A DNA stretch of 64,000 bases from Emergencia sp. 1XD21-10 (lineage in GTDB: Bacteria; Bacillota; Clostridia; Peptostreptococcales; Anaerovoracaceae), in NCBI RefSeq assembly GCF_009936045.1, contig NZ_QWEQ01000003.1, positions 124,001 through 188,000 on the forward strand, read 5' to 3'. This document shows, in pieces, positions 34,619-42,200 of this stretch (within the stretch, counting starts at the first letter, position 1; the number at the start of each line of letters is the position of its first letter). Both the position numbers and the translations under genes were made by a program. The notes below the pieces were generated by a model that saw nothing but the letters and a program-made list of their open reading frames with translations, had not been told where the DNA came from and searched no databases.

Positions 34619-35470
34619 TGTATTCGCTCCTTTCGGGTTGTTTCCTGCCTTTATCATACTGGCTTGTGATATTTCTTGCAAATGTGCGGTTCTGCTGTTT
34701 CGCTTCGATTTGCACATTTCGGACTGCCGCAGAGATTTCCCGCAACGCCATCTCGGAAATGTCGCTTGTGGCGATGCCGATGGCATTAAGGGTGGCAGGC
34801 GTATTGAAATTTGTGATGTCAACAAAATCCTCAAGCTCAAAATAGCCGTCCGCATCCAGTCCGCAGCGGCTCAAAAGCATATATGCCACGCTGTTTACGG
34901 CAAGCCGCTTGTAAATCACTTCTATATTAAAATCGTCCAGTTCCTCTAAAAAACTGTCTTTCGTACAGCCTTTAAGCTGTGAAAGGTAATCGGGCAGGTT
35001 ATCCTGCACGGCGTTCTCCGCCGTCTGCATTAAGAAATCAGCAAAGTCGCTGCCCTCCGTACCGCCGAACCTGTCCGCAAGCCGTTCCATGACAGGCTGC
35101 TCGTACCGCTTATCCATCTGCCATATCGGGACGGGTCGGCTTCCATAATAGCCCTCATGGGTGTCGGAAACGTCAAAATAATATTTCAGCGTGTTCCTGC
35201 GTCCTTTCGGGTCAAAGACCGCTATGCCCCTGCTGTCCTTATTTACCCACCTCTTAAAGAGCCTGTTCCAAGTGCCAATCTCGGCAACAGCGACAGCGTC
35301 TGGGCGTTGGGCATAGATTAAGAGCTGCTCGTCAAAGCGGCACTTGTAGTTGCGGCAGGCAGAGGATAAAAAGCCCTGCCAAGCCTGCGGGTTTCTCGTG
35401 ACGTCCCTCCCTGTGCGGCGGTACAGCTCTGTGATTAGCTGGTACTTTGCAGCCATAGGCTCACACCTCC

Positions 35471-35929
35471 TTATCGTCCTAAATCCCTGTTTTTATGCTT
35501 CCTGTCATATTCCCCGCACCGTTCGGCGATTTCGGAATACATCTTTTCCCTCATATCCCGCTCATAGGCTCGGTATTCCTTTGCCTTTTCCGTGGGCTTG
35601 TACCAGACGCTTTTCTGGTCGGCTTCGTCCATCTGCCCGTAACGGTCGTCAATCTGGTCAATAAACCTCTGATAGATGGCACGGGCGGCAGGGGCGTCCT
35701 TTGCATAACGGTAACGGTCAAGGCTTTTATGAGAGCCACGAAGCTCGGCATATTCATAGAGCATACGGATAACCTCACGGTCAAGCCCTTTCTGCCCCTC
35801 GGCGGCATAGATTTCCGACAATCCCTTGCACCTCCATGAATGGTAGGGAGATGTGTCATTGGAGCTGTGGGAAGACACATACACGCCGTCTTTCTTTACC
35901 GTAATGCGGTTGATAAGCTCGGTACTCAA
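35471..35929 (-). CDS. Conserved element protein of unknown function
   Basis: The 152-aa protein starts at a TTG (35929) that overlaps the stop of a 12-codon leader ORF. It reads STELINRITVKKDGVYVSSH, has SPYHSWRCKGLSEIY, and a long helical charged C-terminal half (YGQMDEADQKSVWYKPTEKAKEYRAYERDMREKMY). It sits just upstream of the helicase gene. I do not recognise the family; a helicase partner is possible. Confidence 0.65.
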   Translation of the reverse strand: MSTELINRITVKKDGVYVSSHSSNDTSPYHSWRCKGLSEIYAAEGQKGLDREVIRMLYEYAELRGSHKSLDRYRYAKDAPAARAIYQRFIDQIDDRYGQMDEADQKSVWYKPTEKAKEYRAYERDMREKMYSEIAERCGEYDRKHKNRDLGR

Positions 35930-35964
35930 TCCCTATCACCGCCCGATAAAACAATCTGTTCCAT
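35926..35964 (-). CDS. 12-aa leader peptide coupled to the next gene
   Basis: An ATG behind AGGAGG encodes MEQIVLSGGDRD; its TGA overlaps the TTG start of 35471-35929 (TTGA). Strong ribosome site plus weak TTG start is the usual layout for translational coupling. Short, so only moderately sure. Confidence 0.45.
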   Translation of the reverse strand: MEQIVLSGGDRD

Positions 35965-35999
35965 AAAATATCAATCCTCCTGTTGTCCATGCCCCGCCT

Positions 36000-36224
36000 T
36001 TAGGCAGGGGCATAGCTGATTTTGTTTTGTTCCATCCTCTGTGCAAACTCCCGAACGGCGTATTTTACGCCGTCAATCTCTGCATGGGTTTCGTCCAGAT
36101 AGCGGCAGACGGCAAAATAATCCTCCCCGTTCCCGTAAAGCATACGGATGATGCCGCCATCGGGAACAGAAAAAAGTGCCTTTCCTACGCTGTCCGTCAT
36201 GCAGATTTTCCGTCCTCCGCTCAT
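36000..36224 (-). CDS. Small element protein, single-domain paralogue of the C-terminus of 36700-37395
   Basis: The 74-aa protein reads FSVPDGGIIRMLYGNGEDYFAVCRYLDETHAEIDGVKYAVREFAQRMEQ. The larger neighbour ends with IPDGGKIIITYGWGEKAEKTCRYIDEYHTEVGSNLYHICEFAERMER, a clear duplicate of the same domain. Family name unknown. Its start overlaps the upstream gene as ATGA. Confidence 0.7.
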   Translation of the reverse strand: MSGGRKICMTDSVGKALFSVPDGGIIRMLYGNGEDYFAVCRYLDETHAEIDGVKYAVREFAQRMEQNKISYAPA

Positions 36225-36427
36225 TCCGTGCCACCTCCCAGAAAAGAGATGACCTTGTTCCCTTTGATGCTCTTTTGCAGCTCATTGATGAGAGTGATGT
36301 CCGCAACCGTGATTCCCTGCATGGAGAGGATGTCGTCCATCGTCATGGCGGCGATGGCTTTCTCATCAGTAAACCCTGCTTCAAAGACTTTGTTTAACAC
36401 TCTGACCGCTTTCTGGTTTACAGCCAT
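36221..36427 (-). CDS. Small helical element protein
   Basis: The 68-aa protein (MAVNQKAVRVLNKVFEAGFT..., MDDILSMQGITVADITLINELQKSIK) looks like a small helix-hairpin-helix or alpha-CTD-like domain and ends FLGGGTE. It is coupled to the next gene by a 4-base overlap. Function unknown. Confidence 0.65.
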   Translation of the reverse strand: MAVNQKAVRVLNKVFEAGFTDEKAIAAMTMDDILSMQGITVADITLINELQKSIKGNKVISFLGGGTE

Positions 36428-36439
36428 TCCATATCCCTC

Positions 36440-36688
36440 CTATCGTTCATACTCTTTTTGCTTTGACGACAAAGACGGTAATCTTCCGCCATTCAAATCC
36501 AATATCTGCTCAAGATATTCTTTTTCCTTATCCTCAAATATCTCATAAAAGAAATCAGCAAAACCCTCGCCGTCTTTCCTTTCGGGTGAATTGTCAATAC
36601 CGTCACACCATTGACGACAGGCTTCCTCCAATACCATAGCAAAAACAGCTTTCTTTTCCCTGCTTCTTGATATATCCTGAATCGTCAT
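36440..36688 (-). CDS. Small element protein of unknown function
   Basis: The 82-aa acidic helical protein (MTIQDISRSREKKAVFAMVL..., FADFFYEIFEDKEKEYLEQIL) follows a TAAGGAGA ribosome site and is packed between its neighbours with 11-12 base gaps. No family is recognised. Confidence 0.6.
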   Translation of the reverse strand: MTIQDISRSREKKAVFAMVLEEACRQWCDGIDNSPERKDGEGFADFFYEIFEDKEKEYLEQILDLNGGRLPSLSSKQKEYER

Positions 36689-36699
36689 ACCACTTCTCC

Positions 36700-37395
36700 T
36701 TACCGCTCATGCTCTTTATGCTTCACCGCTCTTTGCTGTTTCACATCTTCTGTTTTAGGCTCATAGGCGTGTCCGTTCCTCTCCATACGCTCGGCAAACT
36801 CGCAGATGTGGTAAAGGTTGCTGCCTACCTCGGTATGGTACTCGTCAATATAGCGGCAGGTCTTTTCCGCTTTTTCTCCCCAACCATAAGTGATGATGAT
36901 TTTACCGCCGTCTGGGATGCGGAACTTCTCTTTGTAATGCGGGTCAATAAAACGGATGCCCTGTTCTGCTTTTGCCATATGCTTATCAAGCCATTCTTTC
37001 ACATAGCAGTAACAGTAAAAATTATAATCACCTTTGGTCGGGTTGCATCGGAGCAGGAAAGCGTGTTTCTCCGTATCCACACGGAAGCCGTACTCCGCAC
37101 AATAATTACCCTTAAAAGCACTTTCGGGATTCTTCCCCGCAAACGCCGCCATATCATAGCGGTTGTGGAGAATCCCTTTATCTTCACGCAGGGCGTTTAT
37201 CACATCATCAAGCTCCGACTTAAATTCATCCGTTTTCCACTGCTCCCTTGTATCAAACCAAGTAGTGTAAAAGCCATATCCAGAAGCTGCAAAATCCCCT
37301 CGCAGATGCCCGATGCACCCTGTCTGCCCCTCAAGCTGCATACTCTGGGCATAGGTGTATTTCTGTTCGGGCTGCGTCAAAGCTCGTATCTCCAT
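36700..37395 (-). CDS. Two-domain conserved element protein
   Basis: The 231-aa protein has an N-terminal part with TGCIGHLRGDFAASGYGFYTTWFD and REQWKTDEFKSELDDVINALR, then Cys/Tyr-rich NFYCYCYVKEWLDKHM. Its C-terminal domain (residues 170-215) is shared with the protein at 36000-36224. I cannot name the family. It overlaps the upstream gene by one base (TGATG). Confidence 0.7.
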   Translation of the reverse strand: MEIRALTQPEQKYTYAQSMQLEGQTGCIGHLRGDFAASGYGFYTTWFDTREQWKTDEFKSELDDVINALREDKGILHNRYDMAAFAGKNPESAFKGNYCAEYGFRVDTEKHAFLLRCNPTKGDYNFYCYCYVKEWLDKHMAKAEQGIRFIDPHYKEKFRIPDGGKIIITYGWGEKAEKTCRYIDEYHTEVGSNLYHICEFAERMERNGHAYEPKTEDVKQQRAVKHKEHER

Positions 37396-38000
37396 CAGCG
37401 TTCCTCCCTGCTCTTTGATTTTTTCGCCTTTTCCTGTTCCTTGATTTTAGAAAGGGCTTCCTTTGCCCAATTGGGCATTTTCTCTGGCTTGATTTCTCCA
37501 AGCACATCGTACCTTTCCCATCGGGCGTGCCTGCCGTCTGCAAGCGAAGTTCCAAACACCGCCTGCCCCCTGCCGCCCCTCGCACCGTGCCCGCCGTCCA
37601 CCAATACAAGCTGATAGGCGGAATGTCGGTACTCATAACGATTGACTTCGGCATTGATGACAACAACTTTTCCCACAATATTTTTATCCCTGTCATCGGG
37701 GAAACAGTCAGAAATGGTAAACGGCGTCATGTCGAACTTGAATTGTTCCTGCTCGGCTCTCACAATCCCTATCTGCTCCTGCACCCTGTCCGTAAAAATC
37801 TGCATGGCTTCCAGATAATCGTCAGAACCGACCGCATCCGTCACCCATTCTGCGGACAGGGGATTGTCATAAGTGCAGTAGCAGACTAAAAAAGGATATT
37901 CCTCTTTCAAATCCACACCGAACACGACTTCCTTTTTACCGATATGGATGCTCTGTGTGACCTCATAGGAGCTAATCATCCGTTTTTCTTCATTCTCCAT
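37395..38000 (-). CDS. Conserved element protein of unknown function
   Basis: The ATG at 38000 (201 aa, MENEEKRMISSYEVTQSIHI) is preferred to the frame at 38039, since GGAGAAG precedes it and it overlaps the small zinc-knuckle gene by 11 bases. The first 110 residues look like a beta-rich domain (IGKKEVVFGVDLKEEYPFLVCYCTYDNP). The middle has a Gly-rich loop (GGHGARGGRGQAVFG) and the tail is basic, ending in REER. Family unknown to me. Confidence 0.65.
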   Translation of the reverse strand: MENEEKRMISSYEVTQSIHIGKKEVVFGVDLKEEYPFLVCYCTYDNPLSAEWVTDAVGSDDYLEAMQIFTDRVQEQIGIVRAEQEQFKFDMTPFTISDCFPDDRDKNIVGKVVVINAEVNRYEYRHSAYQLVLVDGGHGARGGRGQAVFGTSLADGRHARWERYDVLGEIKPEKMPNWAKEALSKIKEQEKAKKSKSREER

Positions 38001-38148
38001 CGGGCTTCTCCTTTCCCTGCTTTTTCTCCCTCTGCTCATCTAAAATCTTTCGGATACAGACATCGCAGAAGATGGTACGACTGTCCTTATATCGGGGATA
38101 AGGACAGGTCGTGCAGTCATATTTCTTTGGGTTTTCATTGCTGCTCAT
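37990..38148 (-). CDS. Small zinc-knuckle protein
   Basis: A 52-aa frame from the ATG at 38148 (MSSNENPKKYDCTTCPYPRY) carries two CxxC pairs, CTTC and CDVC, spaced for a zinc ribbon, then a Lys/Glu tail. It is only 1 base after its upstream neighbour's stop and overlaps the next gene by 11. Confidence 0.6.
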   Translation of the reverse strand: MSSNENPKKYDCTTCPYPRYKDSRTIFCDVCIRKILDEQREKKQGKEKPDGE

Positions 38149-38149
38149 G

Positions 38150-38425
38150 CTACCGCTCACGCCCATCGTGCTGCTTCGCCTTTTTATCGGGCTGCTGATT
38201 GTACGGCATCTGACACTCCGACTGGTAGCGTTCATTCATCTTTTCCCTTGCCGCTTCAAGGGTGTTGCAGTAACAGCCCCAATAATAGTTGCCGCCGCCT
38301 TTGCAGTACCAGCATACATACGGGTTCGGGGCTTTCGGGTGATGCCCGATGACAAGCTCCGTATTCCCGATAGTGCAGCTCTCTATGATTGCATAGCCCT
38401 GATTGGAGCGTGTTTCACCGTTCAT
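38150..38425 (-). CDS. Small Cys/Trp-rich element protein
   Basis: The ATG at 38425 (91 aa) sits 8 bases behind AAAGGAGG. It reads YAIIESCTIGNTELVIGHHP then PYVCWYCKGGGNYYWGCYCNTLEAAREKMNER, a compact beta domain with clustered Cys and aromatic residues. The downstream gene 37395-38000 also begins with a similar 'SYEVTQSIHIGKKEVVFGVD...PFLVCYC' pattern, so the two may be related. Confidence 0.65.
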   Translation of the reverse strand: MNGETRSNQGYAIIESCTIGNTELVIGHHPKAPNPYVCWYCKGGGNYYWGCYCNTLEAAREKMNERYQSECQMPYNQQPDKKAKQHDGRER

Positions 38426-38786
38426 AGGCGTTCCTCCTTTCTCTGGTTTGCCCACGTTCTCTGGGCATAGAGGTATGCCCTTGTGGTATTTCCTTTTGTT
38501 TTCCGTCCATATATTGCTGCAATTCATACTGGCAGGGGACGTACAGCCTGCCGTTCTCCACGCAACGGAAAATATCGCATTTCTTATCCGTGGATGCAGC
38601 GTAAAAATCATCATAAGAGTAGGAAAATTTCTGGCTTCCCTTACCATAATAGTCAGCGGCAAAAAAGCCAAGTTCCCTGTCTGTTTTTAATCTGCGGGTA
38701 ATCTTGAAAAAATCATCTTCCCGCTTTGTGAACTGCCGCTCTGGGATAAAGTGATGCCCACCGTATTCAAAAGATTTATCCTGCAT
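38415..38786 (-). CDS. LPD28-like domain protein (tentative)
   Basis: The 123-aa protein reads FEYGGHHFIPERQFTKREDDFFKITRRLKTDRELGFFAADYYGKG, then YSYDDFYAASTDKKCDIFRCVENGRLYVPCQYELQQY. This matches my memory of LPD28, a domain of large polyvalent proteins of mobile elements. The 3' end carries copy 2 of the GGGCATA hairpin. Function unknown. Confidence 0.6.
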   Translation of the reverse strand: MQDKSFEYGGHHFIPERQFTKREDDFFKITRRLKTDRELGFFAADYYGKGSQKFSYSYDDFYAASTDKKCDIFRCVENGRLYVPCQYELQQYMDGKQKEIPQGHTSMPRERGQTRERRNAYER

Positions 38787-38794
38787 TTTTCACC

Positions 38795-39100
38795 TCACGA
38801 TTCTTTTGCATATTTACGGTATGCTTTTTCGCCTGCGGCTCGAAGCCTCCGTACTCTTGTGCTGCCAAGCAGTTCGGGGTATTTCTCCTGTAGCTTGCGG
38901 CGTGTCCTGCCTACGCTTTCAAAGCTCGGCAAGCCAAGCTCTTTATGATTCGTCAGTATCTGGGCAAGGGGCATATTTCCCGCATCCGCCAGATAAAGAT
39001 TGCAGAGGGCAAGATACAGCACCATATCGTCATTTCTGGCATCCTCATTCTTTTGCAGGACAGCTTTCACTTTCCCCTCTATGGTTTTTAAATTGTCCAT
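38795..39100 (-). CDS. Conserved helical element protein
   Basis: The ATG at 39100 (101 aa, MDNLKTIEGKVKAVLQKNED) follows GGAGGTGACT. It continues ARNDDMVLYLALCNLYLADAG, LAQILTNHKELGLPSFESVGRTRRKLQEKYPELLG. Similar proteins with the 'ELGLP.FESV.RTRRKLQ' core occur in many Firmicute phages and ICEs. It may be a DNA-binding helical protein; function not known. Confidence 0.65.
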   Translation of the reverse strand: MDNLKTIEGKVKAVLQKNEDARNDDMVLYLALCNLYLADAGNMPLAQILTNHKELGLPSFESVGRTRRKLQEKYPELLGSTRVRRLRAAGEKAYRKYAKES

Positions 39101-39169
39101 AGTCACCTCCGTACATGGAAAAAGGACGGTCGCTATGAACCGCCCCAATCCATAAAACCATATTTTTAC

Positions 39170-39259
39170 TTATTTCTTCCTGTTACGGATTTTCAGCCAT
39201 ACCGCCGCACTTACCATGAATACGGCAAGAGTGGCGGCAATGATTGTCTTTGCCCTCAT
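39170..39259 (-). CDS. 29-aa single-helix membrane peptide
   Basis: An ATG at 39259 follows AAGGAGG and opens a frame beginning MRAKTIIAATLAVFMVSAAV and ending in WLKIRNRKK, one membrane helix with a basic tail. It starts 4 bases after the adhesin stop. The ribosome site is strong and the frame is closed by TAA, so it is likely real, perhaps an adhesin or secretion accessory peptide. Confidence 0.5.
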   Translation of the reverse strand: MRAKTIIAATLAVFMVSAAVWLKIRNRKK

Positions 39260-39262
39260 CCC

Positions 39263-42200
39263 TTAATCCTCCTTTTTCTTTCTTCCGCTCTTGTAGCCCA
39301 CAAATCCGAAGATTCCTGCACCGATTGTAAATGCCGCCGCAAGGCTTACCCATAAGCCTAAGCTGAAATCATCGCCTGTTTTCGGCGTGTCACGGAGTTC
39401 ATTGTGCATGGTGACGGTCGCCGTTTCATCTGTCTTGATAGTCACTTTCTGGTCGGCAGGCAGGATATAGCCAGAGGATGCCTTGTCGCTGACTTCGGAC
39501 ACGGTATATTCACCGATACGCAGCCCCTCAACAGTAATCTCACCTTTCTTGTCTGTCGTAAATGTCTGGTCATAATCTTTGCCAGTCACACGGAAAGAGA
39601 AGCCCTCTACCTTGCCGTCAGAGGAAGTCTTGACGATTTTGAGTGAGCCTTTCTGTGCTTCATTTAAGAATCCTTTACCTGCTTCGTTCTCTACGTTATA
39701 GGTCTTGCCGTTTTCCTCAATGGATACGGGGTAGATATTCTCATCAATCACAAATCCTGTCGGGGCGGTTTTCTCACGGACAAGGTACTTGCCGTAACGC
39801 AGGTCGTCCATCTGGTACACGCCTTTCTCCACCTCGCCCATCTCGCCGAGCAGCTCGTCTTTCTTATCCAGTTTCCCATCTTCGTTTGTATCCGAGTAAA
39901 CCTCAAATACCGCACCCGTGAGCTTGTTTTCTGGGTAGTCCTTGTCTACCTTAGTCAGAGCGATATTGCCTGTGATAAAGTAATTGACAAGCTCTATCTC
40001 CACAACTTCATCCACTTCACTGATTGTCACGCTGATTTCTTCCTCGGAGAGTACATAACCTTTCGGGCTTTCGATTTCACGGATGACCCATGTGCCATAC
40101 GGAACATCCTCAAAAGAAAAACTGCCGTCATCTTCCGATGTGGCAGTCGCAATCGCATTTTCCTTTGTATATTCTGTTGTGCCTGTCTTAAAAATGCCGA
40201 TAACAGCACCGCCTAAATCTTTGCCGTCCTCATTGGATTTTTTACCGCTGACCGTGCCGTAAATCAGTTCGTTTTCAATGGCTTCGCCCTCATTCGCTGT
40301 GATATGCACAACGGCGGTATCCTGCCCTGCATATTCAAATACGACAGGATACTTTTCATCGCTGATAAGGTAAGCGGAATTTGTGCTGATTTCCTGCACA
40401 TAGTAGCTGCCAATCGGTAAATCGCTGACTGCCTTTCCGTGACCGTTTTCATCAAGGAAGATAACCTCAATCAGTTCATCCGCAGGGATAGAAGAACCGT
40501 CTGCGGCGGTCAGTTCCTCGGCGGCATACAGCCCGAACGTAACGTCTTTAATCTCCCCGTTGTTGCCTACGCCGTATGCTTCGTCAACCTCAAGGCTCTT
40601 GATTACATTGATTTCCACACGCTGACGCTCATTGTAAAAATCCGTGCCTGCTTCCGTCACTTCGATTTCCTGCCCTGCATACACAAGCTCCACGGCGTGG
40701 ACTTCCCCACTTAACACCATGCCATACGGGGCGGTCACTTCTTTGACTTCATATCTTCCCAGATACAGTTCTTTGGATTCTGCCGTGCCGTCCTCGCCCG
40801 TAGTGAGCGTATCTACAACCTCGCCTTTCTCGGCTCTGACCGTCCCATCCATTGTGATAATGTCCTCGGCTGCTGTAATCTCATAAACCGCACCCTCAAG
40901 GCTGTCTACTGCAAAAATCGGCTGATACAGCCCCTTATTTCCTGATACCCTGCTGAATACCTCCCCAGACTTTTCTACCATGATTTTTCCTTTTTGTGCC
41001 ACGTTGGAGCGTTCCACTTTGACAATCGTGATGCCGCTTTCATCCTCGGAATTTTCCTGTTCTACATCAAAATAAACTGGCTCGGAATCCAGAACGTAGC
41101 CATACGGAGCCTGCACCTCAACCAGAGAATATCCCTTGCCGTATTCCAGAGTCTGCGGCGTGATAAGCTCACCGCCTGCCGTGGTGTAGAATGTGTCAAT
41201 CTTTGTTACTTCGGGATAAGTGAACGTCATTGTTACAAGCTCCCCATTCGGGTCGTAAATCTGGAAGCCTGCACCTGCATACGGGATAACCTTGCCTGTT
41301 TCTATATCCTTTTTCACAATCTTGATATAGCTCTCAAAATTGGCATTGTTGATAAGGTAGCGGTAAGTCTGGCTGTCCTTGCAGATAAACACGTCAAAGT
41401 CTTTCATCAGCTCACGCCCATTCCATCCAGAAGTCTGGTGAACCGTATAGATGCCGTATGGCATATCCTTTGTCTGTGCAAATCCGTTCTCATCGCAGAT
41501 AAGCGTGTCACGTTCCGTTTCCTCCGCCGCATCAAAGCTGCCTGCGGATTTCAAATATACTTCAAAAACAGCACCCTCCTCTGGCGTTTCAATCTGGGTT
41601 TCGCCGTTGTCGGTGTGCTTGATGATGGCGATATTCCCTTTGATGACCTGCTCGTTTACGTCATTCTTTGCAGAATTATATTCCACGGTGTAAAGCTCTG
41701 GCTCTGCCCCCACATGGTGTACGGTCGTGTCCAAAAGATAACCCTCGGACGGGGTAATCTCACGGATGCTCCAGTCATCGCCGCATACATAATATTTTGT
41801 TGTAAACTGCCCGTTTTCATCGGTGGTGTAAGTGTCAACCAGTTCCTCGCCTTTATAGATGCCGTAAACCGCACCTGCAAGGGAAGCGTCGCCCTGCGGC
41901 TTCTTTCCTGTTTCCACGTCGGTCTTTAATACCGTAACATTGAACTTCTTTAAAATGTTGTGGAAGCTGCGGTTTGTGACCTTTTTCCACTCAATCGGGG
42001 CGGTCTGGGATGCAGGGACGACATAGCGGACTGCCGTGTCCACTTCCTCAAGGGTATAAGGCGTGCTGCCGCTGATAAGGACGTTCTCAAACTTTGCCAG
42101 TCCGTTCTTATCGGTTATGGCATATTCATCAACGGCTAAGCCGCTCAATGATGTTCCGTAAAGGTGGAACTTCACGCCCTCCACCAGATTATCCTCGGAT

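Larger units (their letters stand above)
27900..35456 (-). pseudogene. SNF2 helicase / N6-adenine methyltransferase, N-terminal 2494 codons (gene split by nested element)
   Basis: This giant conjugation protein keeps an N-terminal domain (FDEQLLIYAQRPDAVAVAEI), a Gly/Asp-rich linker (residues about 280-420), an N6-methylase (VGWGGLSMAFDE near 1240, ILEPSCGTGNFLG near 1320, GNIPFGEFKVND near 1380) and an SF2 helicase (LLAHKVGAGKTFEM near 1990, LFIDESHFYKN near 2147). It breaks after CPWRPSD, where 24 foreign residues follow before a stop. Motif VI and the rest lie at 15891-16829. The protein may modify incoming DNA against restriction and remodel it; here its helicase half cannot work unless the insert excises. 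Confidence 0.93.

Noticed and set aside
40994-41929. 311-codon plus-strand frame inside the adhesin gene
   Set aside because: It is antisense to a well-supported 1382-aa protein and has no start signal.
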